Assembly: GCA_037976565.1 (NCBI GenBank)
Contig: CP137671.1
Coordinates: 13,081,229-13,145,228 of the forward strand
Origin: Mesocentrotus franciscanus
Lineage: Eukaryota; Echinodermata; Echinoidea; Camarodonta; Strongylocentrotidae
Direction: 5' to 3'
DNA length: 64,000 nucleotides
The translations under genes were made by a program, and so were the position numbers. Shown here one piece after another: positions 1-12,373 of this stretch. The notes below the pieces were generated by a model, which made no database searches, was not told the DNA's origin, and saw only the letters and a list, made by a program, of their open reading frames with translations. Every line of letters starts with the position of its first letter. Positions within the stretch are counted from its first letter, which is position 1.

Positions 1-542
1 TTTTGAAATTGCAACATTTATTCCACTTATTGAAGAAAAAAAGGAAGAAGATATTTCTACCAAAATGTATCATCACATGTTGTGTGAACACAAGAGGTTG
101 TCATCGTGTCTTGGTTGGACGAGCACACTTTAAAAATCTGTCAATACTGTCAAAACAGCATAAAACATAACCATTGTGACTTTTGAAAAATACAAATTTG
201 CCTTTGTTTGTTCACTTATGCATTACTCAATGGAGCAATTTTATTTTCTGAGAAAAGTTAGTCAATAAGTACTGTATAGGAACACTCCTGCCAAGTTATT
301 TTGCTCAAAACCGATTCTTTAAAAAGCTTCGCCATTTTGATTAAGGGGGAGTTACTTTTTTTGTTCTGTTCAGATAATTGCTTGTTTTCAGGGGAAGAAT
401 GATTTATTCATTTGCCTATTAATCAGCCGATTTCCGTTTTTTAAATTGTAAAAAGATGTACAGTAGAACACTCAAAATAGATGATGAAAATGGATGTAAC
501 TCATTTTTCACAAAAGTGTGGGTGAACACTATATAGCACCCC
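1..542 (-). other. Possible 3' UTR of a minus-strand gene
   Basis: No coding signal is seen. The minus strand carries an AATAAA hexamer at 17-22, near the window edge, and the stretch directly follows the candidate terminal exon at 543-677. A 3' UTR of about 540 nt ending near base 1 would fit. This is inference from layout only. Confidence 0.3.
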
Positions 543-677
543 TCAATTCCATGTCAAACTTTCTGTGGGATAATAATTTTTAAACACACACACAGGTAGC
601 ATATCCAAAGTACTGATGCACTCCGAGTCCAAGTCCAAGTCTGGAAGTGATTTATTTGCAGACTTCTGCCCATGTCT
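543..677 (-). CDS. Candidate terminal coding exon, minus strand, gene unknown
   Basis: On the minus strand a long pyrimidine tract ends in TTTCTCAG at about 678-685 and is followed by 44 codons and a TGA at 543-545 when read in phase 0. The peptide begins RHGQKSANKSLPDLDLDSEC and is not low complexity. I do not recognise the family. The only other minus-strand gene upstream in the window is the MTF-1 first exon at 18.9 kb, so this could be its last exon with the middle exons in the 14.7 kb gap, but no motif ties the two together. It could also be a chance open frame beside a T-rich tract. Confidence 0.35.
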   Translation of the reverse strand, partial: RHGQKSANKSLPDLDLDSECISTLDMLPVCVFKNYYPTESLTWN

Positions 678-778
678 CTGAGAAATGAAAAAAGAAAAAA
701 GAAAAAAAAGAGAGTAATATCACAATTTTTTTGTCCAACTGAACACATTTTAAACATTAAACATTCATTATAGACCTG

Positions 779-1064
779 GGGGTGTTTCACAAAGACTAAG
801 ATCGGCTTTAAGTTGGACTTCAGTATGGCAGGCCATTCTTCCCATGGGTTGCTATCACCATTGGTCTCTAAATTGTAATCTGTAGATAATATTTTTCCTT
901 AATAATGAACTATCAACAAATGTAAATTCTGTAGATTTGAGACCACGATTTGTACGTCCCTTGAGAGACAAATGCCAGCTTATGGTAAGAGCAAACAGTG
1001 GCATGAATGGCCTGCCATACTTAAGTCCAACTTAAAGTCAATCTTAGTCTTTGTGAAACACCCC
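779..1064. mobile_element. Palindromic MITE with about 60-bp inverted ends
   Basis: The left end GGGGTGTTTCACAAAGACTA and the right end, read on the opposite strand, are near-identical for roughly 60 bp, including the shared GGCAGGCCATTC block. About 170 bp lies between the arms. There is no coding capacity. A clear target duplication was not found, so the superfamily is not assigned. Confidence 0.7.
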
Positions 1065-1787
1065 TGTACATGTAGTTTATTTTATATGTTGAAACAGATG
1101 GGAACGTAGTCCGGCACTACATCACATTGACATTACCTCTTCAGCCAATTTGAAGTGCCCATACGTACATGTGTATAGTAATTACAACTTTTAAAAATTC
1201 ATAACTTTCTTTTATTTAGTCAGATTTAATTGAAACTTTCATCAGTACATTTGCTTCTCTGATTTTTCTGCTTTCATTTAGAGTAGTTGTCTATTTGGGT
1301 TGGATATCCCTTGAAGTATTTACAGCCTGTCTACATACATGTATGTAGGTCTACACATGAACACTGTACACGTAGGTCAGGCATATCCGATCAGTTTGAG
1401 TAAAATAAGTCACTTTTTACAGTTTTTAGTTGCTCCAAGGAGCTCCTTGGTTACTCTGATATCACTACTTTCAATGAAAATAACCTTCTACACAGGGACC
1501 CCCCACCTGAATTAATCTGCCCCTACATTTATGTATTTACAAGGCATGTACTAGCATTTAACACCCAGAGAGGAAGATGTAGGGAGTTTAGCATGGACAT
1601 GGGGTCACGAGGTTAAGCCTCTGGCCAAATACCAGTGCCCTCCACAAGGTCACTCCCCAGCCACTGTATGGATACATGGACATCACTGAAAATACACTAT
1701 GATTTCACTATGTACAGTCCAGCCTAAACTAACTCCACTAATGTATGAAAAGGGAAAGTGTGGTTGTCATGAATTGAATAAGCTAAG

Positions 1788-2390
1788 GCCAAGTCCACCT
1801 CAACATCAAGTTGATTTGAATTATGAGTAAAACCAAACAAGCATAACACTAACAATTTCATCAAAATATGATGTAAAATAAGAAAGTTATGGCATTTTAA
1901 AGTTTTACATGTACATACATGTAGTTTCACAAAACAGTGATATATATGCATAACATGGTCGGTATGCACAAGTGTGAGCCTATGATGTCATACACCCACT
2001 ATTCTATTATATAATAATACAAAATTTCAAATATTCAAATTTTTGCTCCAATAATGTAAAACATAGTTTGTCTCCTCATGGAACATGTAAACTCATCATG
2101 ATTGTAACTTATTGTGATTCAATTGAGAACTTCTTTATAAAAATTGAAATATTTGAAATTTCATATGATAAAATACATATACAGTACATGTATATAGAAT
2201 AGTGGGTACCGGTATGTGACATCATCGGCTCCCTCATTTGCAAACCGACCACGTTATGCATAAAACTGTAAAACTTCAAAATGATGTAACTTTCTTATTT
2301 TGTATCTTATTTTGATGAAATTTTCAGTGTTATGCTTGTTTGATTTTTCTCTATCTATTCAAATCAGCTTGATGTTAGGGTGCACTTGGC
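1788..2390. mobile_element. Foldback MITE inside the tandem unit
   Basis: Inverted arms of about 200 bp run from 1788 (GCCAAGTCCACCTCAACATC) and back from 2390, sharing the blocks AAACAAGCATAACACT and AATTTCATCAAAAT. The loop at about 2010-2190 is itself partly palindromic around ATATTTGAAATTT. The same element sits at the matching place in the units beginning at 3108 and 5030, so it was present before the triplication. The right end in unit 3 is altered. There is no coding capacity. Confidence 0.65.
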
Positions 2391-5300
2391 ATTTAAGATA
2401 GGTTTATAAAAAAGAGCCATACTTAAAGTAAAGTTCTGTGCTCATTTTCCATTCCAGCGTCAATTCTTTTTCTTATTCATGATTATTATATGTACATATA
2501 CAGTGTACATGAATTCTTCACAACACACTATTTGATTAGCAATGCAATAGATGCTGTTATGACTACCCCCTGGTGTGTCATCTTAAATATTTGATCCCAT
2601 TTCTTGATGGTATCAGAATTCTTAAAGCCCAATTCCAGTTATGGTAAGCCCCCCAAAACGCATTTTGTTAGAGTTTCTTGTTTTCAGCAGGTCAGTAGCG
2701 TGAAAAAAGCTAAACCAAGATACTGTGAATTTTTTTCCTCCTAAAGTTTAATATTTAAGAAATGAGAGGCAAATATAGGTGATTCCTTGTCCTAAACCAA
2801 TTCATCCATGTTGTATATCGTCGATTCAACATGGCGAAGAGAAAGTTCGCATGCGCGGTAGCGGCGCAGCACAGCAAATATGAATATTCATGCTGAACGT
2901 GCGCTTGAACGGCAGCCATCAGTGTCACTGCTCCCGATTTCCGTGGTTTTTACCGGAATTTGTTTGACCCAGGTGATTCGAAATGTCTGTCAAACTGACT
3001 GGGATATGTTTGTGCTCTTACTAGACAACTTTTAAGGAATATTTTTCTGGAGAAACACATTTACTGGCAAATTGTGTTTTTTTAGTCATTGTGTGACAAC
3101 TGTACATTATAGTAATTACAACTTTTAAAATTTCATAACTTTCTTATATTTAGTCAGATTTAATTGAAACTTTCATCAGTTTGCTTCTCTGATTTTTCTG
3201 CTTTATTTAGAGTAGTTGTCTATTTGGGTGGGATATCCCTTTAAGTATTTAAAGCCTGTCTACATACATGTATGTAGGTCTAATGTACATGTACACTGTA
3301 CATGTAGGTCAGGCATATCAGATCAGTTTGAGTAAAATAAGTCACTTTTTACAGTTTTTAGTTGCTCCAAGGAGCTCCTTGGTTACTCTGATATCACTAC
3401 TTTCAATGAAAATAACCTTCTTCACAGGAACCCCCACCTGAATTAATCTGCCCCTACATTTATGTATTTACAAGGCATGTACTAGCATTTAACACCCAGA
3501 GAGGAAGATGATGAAGGAGTTTAGCATGGACATGGGGTCACGAGGTTAAGCCTCTGGCCAAATACCAGTGCCCTCCACAAGGTCACTCCCCAGCCACTGT
3601 ATGGATACATGGACATCACTGAAAATACACTATGCTTTCACTATGTACAGTCCAGCCTAAACTAACTCCACTAATGTATGAAAAGGGAAAGTGTGGTTGT
3701 CATGAATTGAATAAGCTAAGGCCAAGTCCACCTCAACATCATCAAGTTGATTTGAATTATGAGTAAAACCAAACAAGCATAACACTAACAATTTCATCAA
3801 AATATGATGTAAAATAAGAAAGTTATGGCATTTTAAAGTTTTACATGTACATACATGTAGTTTCACAAAACAGTGATATATATGCATAACATGGTCGGTA
3901 TGCACAAGCGTGAGCCTATGATGTCATACACCCACTATTCTATTATATAATAATACAAAATTTCAAATATTCAAATTTTTTGCTCCAATAATGTAAAACA
4001 TAGTTTGTCTCCTCATGGAACATGTAAACTCATCATGATTGTAACTTATTGTGATTCAATTGAGAACTTCTTTATAAAAGTTGAAATATTTGAAATTTCA
4101 TATGATAAAATACATATACAGTACATGTATATAGAATAGTGGGTACCGGTATGTGACATCATCGGCTCCTCATTTGCAAACCGACCACGTTATGCATAAA
4201 ACTGTAAAACTTCAAAATGATGTAACTTTCTTATTTTGTATCTTATTTTGATGAAATTTTCAGTGTTATGCTTGTTTGATTTTCTCTATCTATCCAAATC
4301 AGCTTGATGTTAGGGTGCACTTGGCATTTAAGATAGGTTTATAAAAAAAGAGCCATATTTAAAGTAAAGTTCTGTGCTCATTTTCCATTCCAGCTTCAAT
4401 TCTTTTTCTTATTCATGATTATTACAGTGTACATGAATTCTTCACAACACACTATTTGATTAGCAATGCAATAGATGCTGTTATGACTACCCCTGGTGTG
4501 TCATCTTAAATATTTGATCCCATTTCTTGATGGTATCAGAATTCTTAAAGCCCAATTCCAGTTATGGTAAGCCCCCCAAAACGCATTTTGTTAGAGTTTC
4601 TTGTTTTCAGCAGGTCAGTAGCGTGAAAAAAGCTAAACCAAGATACTGTGAATTTTTTTCCTCCTAAAGTTTAATATTTAAAAAATGAGAGGCAAATATA
4701 GGTGATTCCTTGTCCTAAACCAATTTATCCATGTTGTATAACGTCGATTCAACATGGCGAAGAGAAAGTTGGCATGCGCGGTAGCGGCGCAGCACAGCAA
4801 ATATGAATATTCATGCTGAACGTGCGCTTGAACGGCAGCCATCAGTGTCACTGCTCCCGATTTCCGTGGTTTTTACCGGAATTGTTTGACCCAGGTGATT
4901 CGAAATGTCTGTCAAACTGACTGGGATATGTTTGTGCTCTTACTAGACAACTTTTAAGGAATATTTTTCTGGAGAAACACATTTACTGGCAAATTGTTTT
5001 TTTTTAGTCATTGTGTGACAACTGTACATTATAGTAATTACAACTTTTAAAATTTCATAACTTTCTTATATTTAGTCAGATTTAATTGAAACTTTCATCA
5101 GTTTGCTTCTCTGATTTTTCTGCTTTATTTAGAGTAGTTGTCTATTTGGGTTGGATATCCCTTTAAGTATTTACAGCCTGTCTACATACATGTATGTAGG
5201 TCTAATGTACATGTACACTGTACATGTAGGTCAGGCATATCAGATCAGTTTGAGTAAAATAAGTCACTTTTTACAGTTTTTAGTTGCTCTAAGGAGCTCC

Positions 5301-6444
5301 TTGGTTACTCTGATATCACTACTTTCAATGAAAATAACCTTCTTCACAGGGACCCCCCACCTGAATTAATCTGCCCCTACATTTATGTATTTACAAGGCA
5401 TGTACTAGCATTTAACACCCAGAGAGGAAGATGTAGGGAGTTTAGCATGGACATGGGGTCATGAGGTTAAGCCTCTGGCCAAATACCAGTGCCCTCCACA
5501 AGGTCACTCCCCAGCCACTGTATGGATACATGGACATCACTGAAAATACACTATGCTTTCACTATGTACAGTCCAGCCTAAACTAACTCCACTAATGTAT
5601 GAAAAGGGAAAGTGTGGTTGTCATGAATTGACTAAGCTAAGGCCAAGTCCACCTCAAAATCAAGTTGATTTGAATTATGAGTAAAATCAAACAAGCATAA
5701 CACTAACAATTTCATCAAAATATGATGTAAAATAAGAAAGTTATGGCATTTTAAAGTTTTACATGTACATACATGTACATGCAGTTTCACAAAACAGTGA
5801 TATATATGCATAACATGGTCCATATGCACAAGCGTGAGCCTATGATGTCATACACCCACTATTCTGTTATATAATGATACAAAATTTCAAATATTCAATT
5901 TTTTGCTCCAATAATGTAAAACATAGTTTTTCTCCTCATGGAACATGTAAACTCATCATGATTGTAACTTATTGTGATTCAATTGAGAACTTCTTTATAA
6001 AAGTTGAAATATTTGAAATTTCATATGATAAAATACATATACAGTACATGTATATAGAATAGTGGGTACCGGTATGTGACATCATCGGCTCCCTCATTTG
6101 CAAACCGACCACGTTATGTATAAAACTGTAAAACTTAAAAATGATGTAACTTTCTTATTTTGTATCTTATTTTGATGAAATTTTCAGTGTTATGCTTGTT
6201 TGATTTTTTCTTTATCTATTTCAATGCCTATCTATTGGCATTTAAGATAGGTTTATAAAAAAAAGAGCAATACTTAAAGTAAAGTTCTGTGCTCATTTTC
6301 CATTCCAGCTTCAATTCTTTTTCTTATTCATGATTATTATATATGTACATTACATATACAGTGTACATGAATTCTTCACAACACACTATTTAATTAGCAA
6401 TGCAATAGATGCTGTTATGACTACCCCCTGGTGTGTCACCTTAA

Positions 6445-6828
6445 AGAGAAGGTTGAGTTCTAGGAAGAGATGAAAAATAATTTGTGAGTGTTATCATTGT
6501 TATTATGCAAGTATGGAAGAACATCAGATAAAAAATGTTCCCTGAAAAGCATGGCTCTCCAAATGCCTTAAAATTCTAAATATGGCATGTAACAGCTTAA
6601 AAATCGGGACGGTTTTTATGCCACATGTTCGTGTAGTCCCATATACATCTTTCTGTGTACAGTGATTGTAACTTTACCAAGACTGGGCCAAGTTTCTTAT
6701 CATTTTGATGATTCCAGAACCTTGCAGTACACACCAATCCTTTTATGCTATAGATGATCAACCTTTTCTGATCAATTCCACATCGTTTCTTTCACAATGC
6801 AATCGCATGACCAGACGCAACTTCATCT
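6445..6828. mobile_element. TTAA-flanked MITE (piggyBac-like target site)
   Basis: The element is bounded by TTAA at 6441-6444 and 6829-6832. Its left end AGAGAAGGTTGAGTTCT and right end are inverted. The two paralogous tandem units lack it and show a single TTAA in TCATCTTAAATATTTG, giving empty sites next door. A second copy lies at 61126-61498 and a fragment near 27055. There is no transposase. TTAA duplication is characteristic of piggyBac-type transposition, so a non-autonomous relative is likely. Confidence 0.85.
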
Positions 6829-7004
6829 TTAAATATTTGATCCCATTTCTTGATGGTATCAGAATTCTTAAAGCCCAATTCCAGTTATGGTAAGCCCCCC
6901 AAAACGCATTTTGTTAGAGTTTCTTGTTTTCAGCAAGTCAGTAGCGTGAAAAAAGCTAAACCAAGATACTGTGAATTTTTTTCCTCCTAAAGTTTAATAT
7001 TTAA

Positions 7005-7308
7005 ACAAGGGAAACGCTCTAGGCGGTCTCGCCTGCATTACGCGATTCGATATGATGAAAAATTGAGGTAGGGACATTATTTATAGGCAGTGTGGCCCAT
7101 TAGCAATTCTGCTCACATGATTGGGGATACTTGATAACCCTTTAGTCAAAGTTTCATCGGATAAGACCTTATACACTGTACTTTCAAAATTATATTAAGA
7201 ATTCAAAAACTTAACCTTGGTTAAGTTTTTGATGTTGATGCCGCCGAAGCCGCCGCCACCGGAAAAGCGGCGCCTATGTCTCGCTTTTTGCTACGCAGGT
7301 GAGACAAG
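7005..7308. mobile_element. 304-bp insertion with foldback ends, unit 3 only
   Basis: It is present only in the third tandem unit, between TAATATTTAA and AATGAGAGG, which are nearly adjacent in units 1 and 2. The ends are partly complementary: TCTCGCCTGC near the left, GCAGGTGAGA near the right. The right part holds a GCC/GGC-rich stretch. No open frame is seen, and the target duplication could not be resolved. Confidence 0.7.
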
Positions 7309-7779
7309 AATGAGAGGCAAATATAGGTGATTCCTTGTCCTAAACCAATTTATCCAAGTTGTATATCGTCAAATCAACATGGCGAAGAGAAAGTTCGCAT
7401 GCGCGGTAGCGGCGCAGCACAGCAAATATGAATATTCATGCTGAACGTGCGCTTGAACGGCAGCCATCAGTGTCACTGCTCCCGATTTCCGTGGTTTTTA
7501 CCGGAATTTGTTTGACCCAGGTGATTCGAAATGTCTGTCAAACTGACTGGGATATGTTTGTGCTCTTACTAGACAACTTTTAAGGAATATTTTTCTGGAG
7601 AAACACATTTACTGGCAAATTGTGTTTTTTTAGTCATTGTGCGACAACTGTACATTATGCCATTTTAACCCCGTACTTTTCATGCTGAATGACTAATCTG
7701 AATAGAACCATTCTTCTGGACAAAGAAGGGAGACTGGGGTCAAAGAGTTTGGACATATAATGACCATCGAGCTCCGACA

Positions 7780-10700
7780 ATGGCTATGTTCAGGGTATGT
7801 GCAAGTCTACTCGTATGCGTTGTGTATGTTTCTCTATGGATTAATGCTGATGGACAAAATGGCCTCCTTCACAATATTGAACTGAAACTCGGCAAGTATT
7901 TCCTCCGCAGAGGCTTCTTAAAAGCGCTGATACGATATTACCCAAACTCATGTGCCACTTTTTCTCTCTCACTCATATGCTGTGGAGATGTCAAATTAAA
8001 CCCGGGGCCTGAAACAGTACGTACATATGGTGCCGACAGTCGCCATGTGTACCATACCCTCATTCAGCATTACTGTAGTTCGGAACAACTTACTACCATT
8101 GGATTATCATCGAATGTAAATGTGACCCTTTCACTTCCTGTATTGGACAATATAAAGCTACTCGGCATTCAAAGACGCGAACCCCATAGGCCTACCCATC
8201 GTGGATGTCGTGCTGGTAAGCGCAAACAAAAACATTACCGCAATACCATCCCCACGATCGTCAACCAGGTTGAGAGAATGCCCCCCCTTTACCGACCCCG
8301 GGAGTGAAACGCCAAAAACCTTATCAAAATCCGAACTGTTCCAACCAGGAAACACAATATTCCACATCTCCCCACCGTGTTTCTATGCAATCCCCGCTCA
8401 GCGAACAATAAGTTTGATGAACTATGTACAGTTAATCAGTTATCCTAGAAAATGATGCTGATATTAGTGGAATTACCAAGATGTGGTATAAGCATGACCT
8501 ATCGGCTCAACTGGTTCCATACCAGGATATGCGCTGGTAAGTAAATCGAGTCCATCGCATTGGTGGTGATGTATGCGAAACATGATATTTACCCGGCTCA
8601 ACCCAGCAATGTTTCCGTTCCCGATGACCTCGAAGTTACATGGATACAAGTTCGACCAACTCGACCAACTCGACCAGCGCGATCTAACTCATGCTTATTC
8701 TGCGCCGTGATATATTATCCGCAGCCAGATAACGCAGTCGCAGAACGGTTGATGGACCATCAACCCTGGACCTTCTCACTATAAGTCACCCAAATGCAGG
8801 ATTTATCGTTATGGGTGATTTTAATCAACTCAACGTTACCCCTCTTCTGTATGACCAGCGGTACAAACAAATTGTGCACCAGCCAACAAGGGGCACATGC
8901 ACACTAGACAAAATCATTTCTAACATTAGTCAGTTTTATGACAACGTTAACAATTTGTCACCGAATTGACAATCTGACCATGCGACATTACTCTGGCAGC
9001 CAAAACATTACAGAGCAATGCCAAATTTGACAAAAACACGCACAAACCGTCTGGTGTCTGCCAGTGCAATCTGTTCTTTCGGTAGATGGGTGAGCTCACA
9101 TGATTGGAGAAAGTTATTGAGCCACATGACGTCAAGGCGCAGTGTCAAGCCTTCTATAAAACCCTCTATGCTGCCATCAACGTCCACTTCCCAACTCGTA
9201 AAATGAAATTACACAAAACAGATAAACCATTGATAACTGGTAAAATAAAATATCTAATTCACAAACGGCAGCATGTATATGACCAACATAATAAATAATA
9301 ATGCTGATTGGAAACGTCTACCTAATAAAATCAAACGAATGATTAACAAAGCATTATCGGAATATTACCCAACGCGTGTACAGTGACTGAAAAAGACCGA
9401 CCCTGCCGCCTGGTACCGCAAGATTCGCGAAATGACAGGTAGAAAGTGGGACCAGCCGCCCATTGCCGTACCTTGGTTAGATTCAGAGGACAACGAGGAG
9501 ATTGCTAACGCAATTAATGAGCACTTCATTTCAATTTCATGAGACTTAGACCCACTAAACGCTTCTAGCCTACCTGCCTTTTTGCCATCGCCCAAACCAA
9601 GTCCAACAGTCCACCCTTGGGAGGTACAGAAGGCACTGGTCAAAATTAAGCGAAATACAGCGTGTGGCCCGGATCACTTGCTACTCCTCACTTAAGTGAT
9701 CAACTCATTTGAGCAATTGTAGTGCCCATCCCCACGTCGAACCCACCATCCGTTGAGAAGCTCCGCCCTGTATCACTCACAGATCATTTTGCCAAAATTA
9801 CAGAAGGTTTCGTCGCAAAATGGGTAATTAATGACATAGAACCCAATTTGGATCAGATGCAGTTTGGAAACCAAAAAAACATGTCAACGTCACACTGAAT
9901 TATTAACATTCTACACAAAGTGTTTGTTAATCCAGACAAACCAAAATCCTCATTAACAATAGTTGACAGACTTCACTTTTCTAAAGCCTTCGACTGAATC
10001 GACCATACTATTGCCATAACAAAACTCATCAGCTTAGGAGTTCGCCCCAGCATTGTGCCATGGATCATGAGTTTCTTGCAATCCCGTCAACAATGTACCC
10101 GTTACAGATCGGTTCTATCTGACTGGTCGATGTTGCAGGCTGGAGTACCAAGGGAACTCGCTTAGGGCCCATTGTCTTTCTAGCCATGATTAATGACGCA
10201 GCGCCACTGACCGGCATCAACGCCTACAAATAAGTCAACGACATGACGCTCGTTGAATGTCGTATTCGAGATGAACCATCCAGCATACAGAGTGCCGTCA
10301 CAGACCTCGCCACATGGTCAGAGGCCAACCACATGAAACTGAACGCCACCAAATGTTTCGCAATGGAAGTCTATTTTACACGAAAATCCTACCGTCCCAC
10401 CCGCAAATTGCATCGATGGCCAAGAATTACAATCTGTCAATATTATAAAGCTTCTCGGCATTCTGATCCAAAGTGACCTGAAATGGGAATCAAATTTTAC
10501 CGATATCATCAAAAGAGCAAACGGAAAATTTCACATGCTACGTATCTTATAAAGGCACTGCCTTCCAGGTCGCGATTTGTTAACCATATATGATGGATAT
10601 GTTCGGCCCATTCTCGAATATGGAACACTGATATGGAATAGCAGCATCACCAAGAAACAATGCGAAAGCTTAGAAAAAATCAAAGCGAGCCCTCCGCATC

Positions 10701-10870
10701 ATCGTTGGTGCTCGGTATACAACTTACCAGAATGCTCTTACCTGCTTTGATATGCAATCACTTGAGCAACAGAGACTTTCGCTGTGCACATCTTTTATTG
10801 GAAAATGTATTTCCAGTAACCAGTTAAAAAACGTCTTACCACAGATTACTCAAAAAAAGAGTCCTTAGAT
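7780..10870 (+). pseudogene. Decayed APE-type non-LTR retrotransposon (LINE) with 2A-like motif
   Basis: The first 176 codons (7780-8307) start with a hydrophobic, signal-like stretch and contain the 2A-like motif GDVKLNPGP. Later frames hold endonuclease pieces MGDFNQLN (about 8812) and SDHATLLW (about 8970), then reverse transcriptase pieces CGPDHL (about 9665), FSKAFD followed by a stop (about 9980), AGVPRELA (about 10140) and a degenerate DDM box (about 10240). C-terminal words such as LLGILIQSDLKWE and EYGTLIWNSS follow. Stops and frameshifts occur throughout, so it cannot make a full protein. Such elements copy RNA into nicked target DNA using the endonuclease and RT. The clade is not certain; a CR1/Rex-like placement is a guess. 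Confidence 0.85.
7984..8010 (+). other. 2A-like ribosome-skipping motif
   Basis: The nine codons read GDVKLNPGP. The 2A consensus is D(V/I)ExNPGP, and here the E is K. By family knowledge, skipping would leave the glycine on the upstream product and start the downstream product at the final proline. 2A-like sequences near the N-terminus of APE-type LINE proteins are known, including in sea urchins. The E-to-K change and the decay of the downstream ORF make activity doubtful. Confidence 0.7.
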
Positions 10871-10919
10871 ATACTATGAAATTACCTGAACTACGTTGCT
10901 GATCAAACAAAGTGAAAAA

Positions 10920-12060
10920 TAGCCCCAGACCATTACTTATACGTATCCACAATTCTAGTTAACACGAAAACGGATGTTTTTAATATTACCAATATCATAG
11001 TTATGATGTAAACCCATAAGTGCAATACTTGAATGCAAACTATGGTTTCAATTTTAAAGGATACACACAATGTAATGAAATCAAGTTTTTATGTAGATTA
11101 TTTTATACATATATATTTTTTTTTATTTATACTTTTAAATATTTATACTGGGGTCTAATCTTTGTATTATAATACATGTAGAAACACTACATCTTCTGTA
11201 TCAAGTTAAAAATCTTTAACCATTTATTTTTAATTGTTTAAATGACTGAAATTATCTTCCATGGCCAATGTCAGTTGTCTCCTCTTCCTCTACCACTTCT
11301 ACTTTTCCACCTCCTTCTTCATCTCCCCTTCTCCTTCCTTCTCATTCGTGTTCTAAAAAGCCACTTTTCCCTCTTTCTTCTTGTTCTATGTCACTTCTTC
11401 TAATAATTCCCCCTTTTTATAGTCTGGATAAACCAGTATAACCTTTTACTTTGAGTAGCTATTGCCTAGAGTATATTGTTCATTCATACAATTTGCCATA
11501 TACGTCTTGACAACCATTCTCTCACCCACACCGTCCTTGCTTTTCTTTTTTACCCCTCTCTTTTGTCTGCTCTTTTCAAGATTATTATGCTGCTCAAGAC
11601 CAATAAGCCCTGCAGCCACCATATTCAAACACTCTCTTTGCCCTGAAACAACTTCTTGGGTATTCAACATTTTAAATGTTGTCAAGTCCAACTAGTACGT
11701 GAATGAGTTTAAACAAGTCTCTGATCAAAAAGAAGGAAAAAGTGACTACTAGAGCTATCGTCACAATGAATGCCAATGCGTGCATTGTTCTTAAGTTTGG
11801 GGTAAATATGACGTGACAATGCCTGAACAGTGATTAAGTTGGGCGTAAACATGACGTGCTTGTCCTGGTGGTTACGCATTGCGTGAACTATTCGTAAATT
11901 AGACGTGACCCTATACGGACTGCGTTCCACTAATTGGCACGCATTGGCACGCATAGAGCGTGGCAGTGCGCGACAAAATGCGGGCAAGTGTCAACGAGGC
12001 ATATGACTCAAAGAAAAGAGTGGTGAAAGTTAATCTCAATCGTGCATATTCGGCAATTTC
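10920..12060. other. Intergenic, no gene seen
   Basis: The stretch is AT-rich to about 11230, then C/T-rich with TTCTTC and CCTCTTCC words at about 11275-11620. Open frames on both strands at 11446-11987 have no recognisable domain and no splice context that supports them. Confidence 0.5.
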
Positions 12061-12175
12061 AGACGAACGGTGCTCGATACGTGAATATTCATATTTGCTG
12101 CGCCGCTACCGAGCATGCATACTTTCTCTACGCCATTTTAATCAACGATATACATATAGGAATCGCCCTTTTTCC
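12060..12175 (-). repeat. Inverted dispersed copy of the GC-rich block of the 1.9 kb unit
   Basis: Read on the minus strand, this stretch resembles the block at about 2790-2900: a TATATCGTTGATT-like word, a mutated ATGGCGnAGAGAAAGT word, a GCGGCGCAGCA core and ATGAATATTCA. It shows that this part of the tandem unit is itself a dispersed repeat. Confidence 0.6.
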
Positions 12176-12373
12176 TATCAAAGACGTCTTCAAATTATAA
12201 TTTCAAGTGGTTGTCCGGATGCCCGGAGGAGTCAAACATTGTACATTTTAAGTCAAAATTGTAATTACTACTTCTTTACATTTCGAAAAAATGTGCCCCA
12301 ACCCGCTGTTTGAATCGTTGTTCTATGCAGGCTCTGAGGCCTTTGGCTGCGGAGCTCCCTGGAGTTACGGAAG

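Larger units (their letters stand above)
1174..7657 (+). repeat. Three tandem head-to-tail 1.9-2.6 kb units
   Basis: Units start at 1174, 3108 and 5030, each at TATAGTAATTACAAC, and end with GACAACTGTACATTAT. Units 1 and 2 are about 1934 and 1922 bp. Unit 3 is about 2.6 kb because it gained two insertions (6445-6828 and 7005-7308). Identity is high across the whole unit, with small indels. Each unit contains a foldback MITE and a GC-rich block with the word GCGCGGTAGCGGCGCAGCAC. Short open frames that recur in each unit (for example the minus-strand frames near 1724, 3657 and 5632) lie in the MITE and are not genes. Confidence 0.92.

Noticed and set aside
1724..5829. Recurring 65-82 codon ORFs beginning MHTDHVMHIYHC
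   Set aside because: The same MITE sequence in three tandem units; the frame sits in an inverted-repeat arm.
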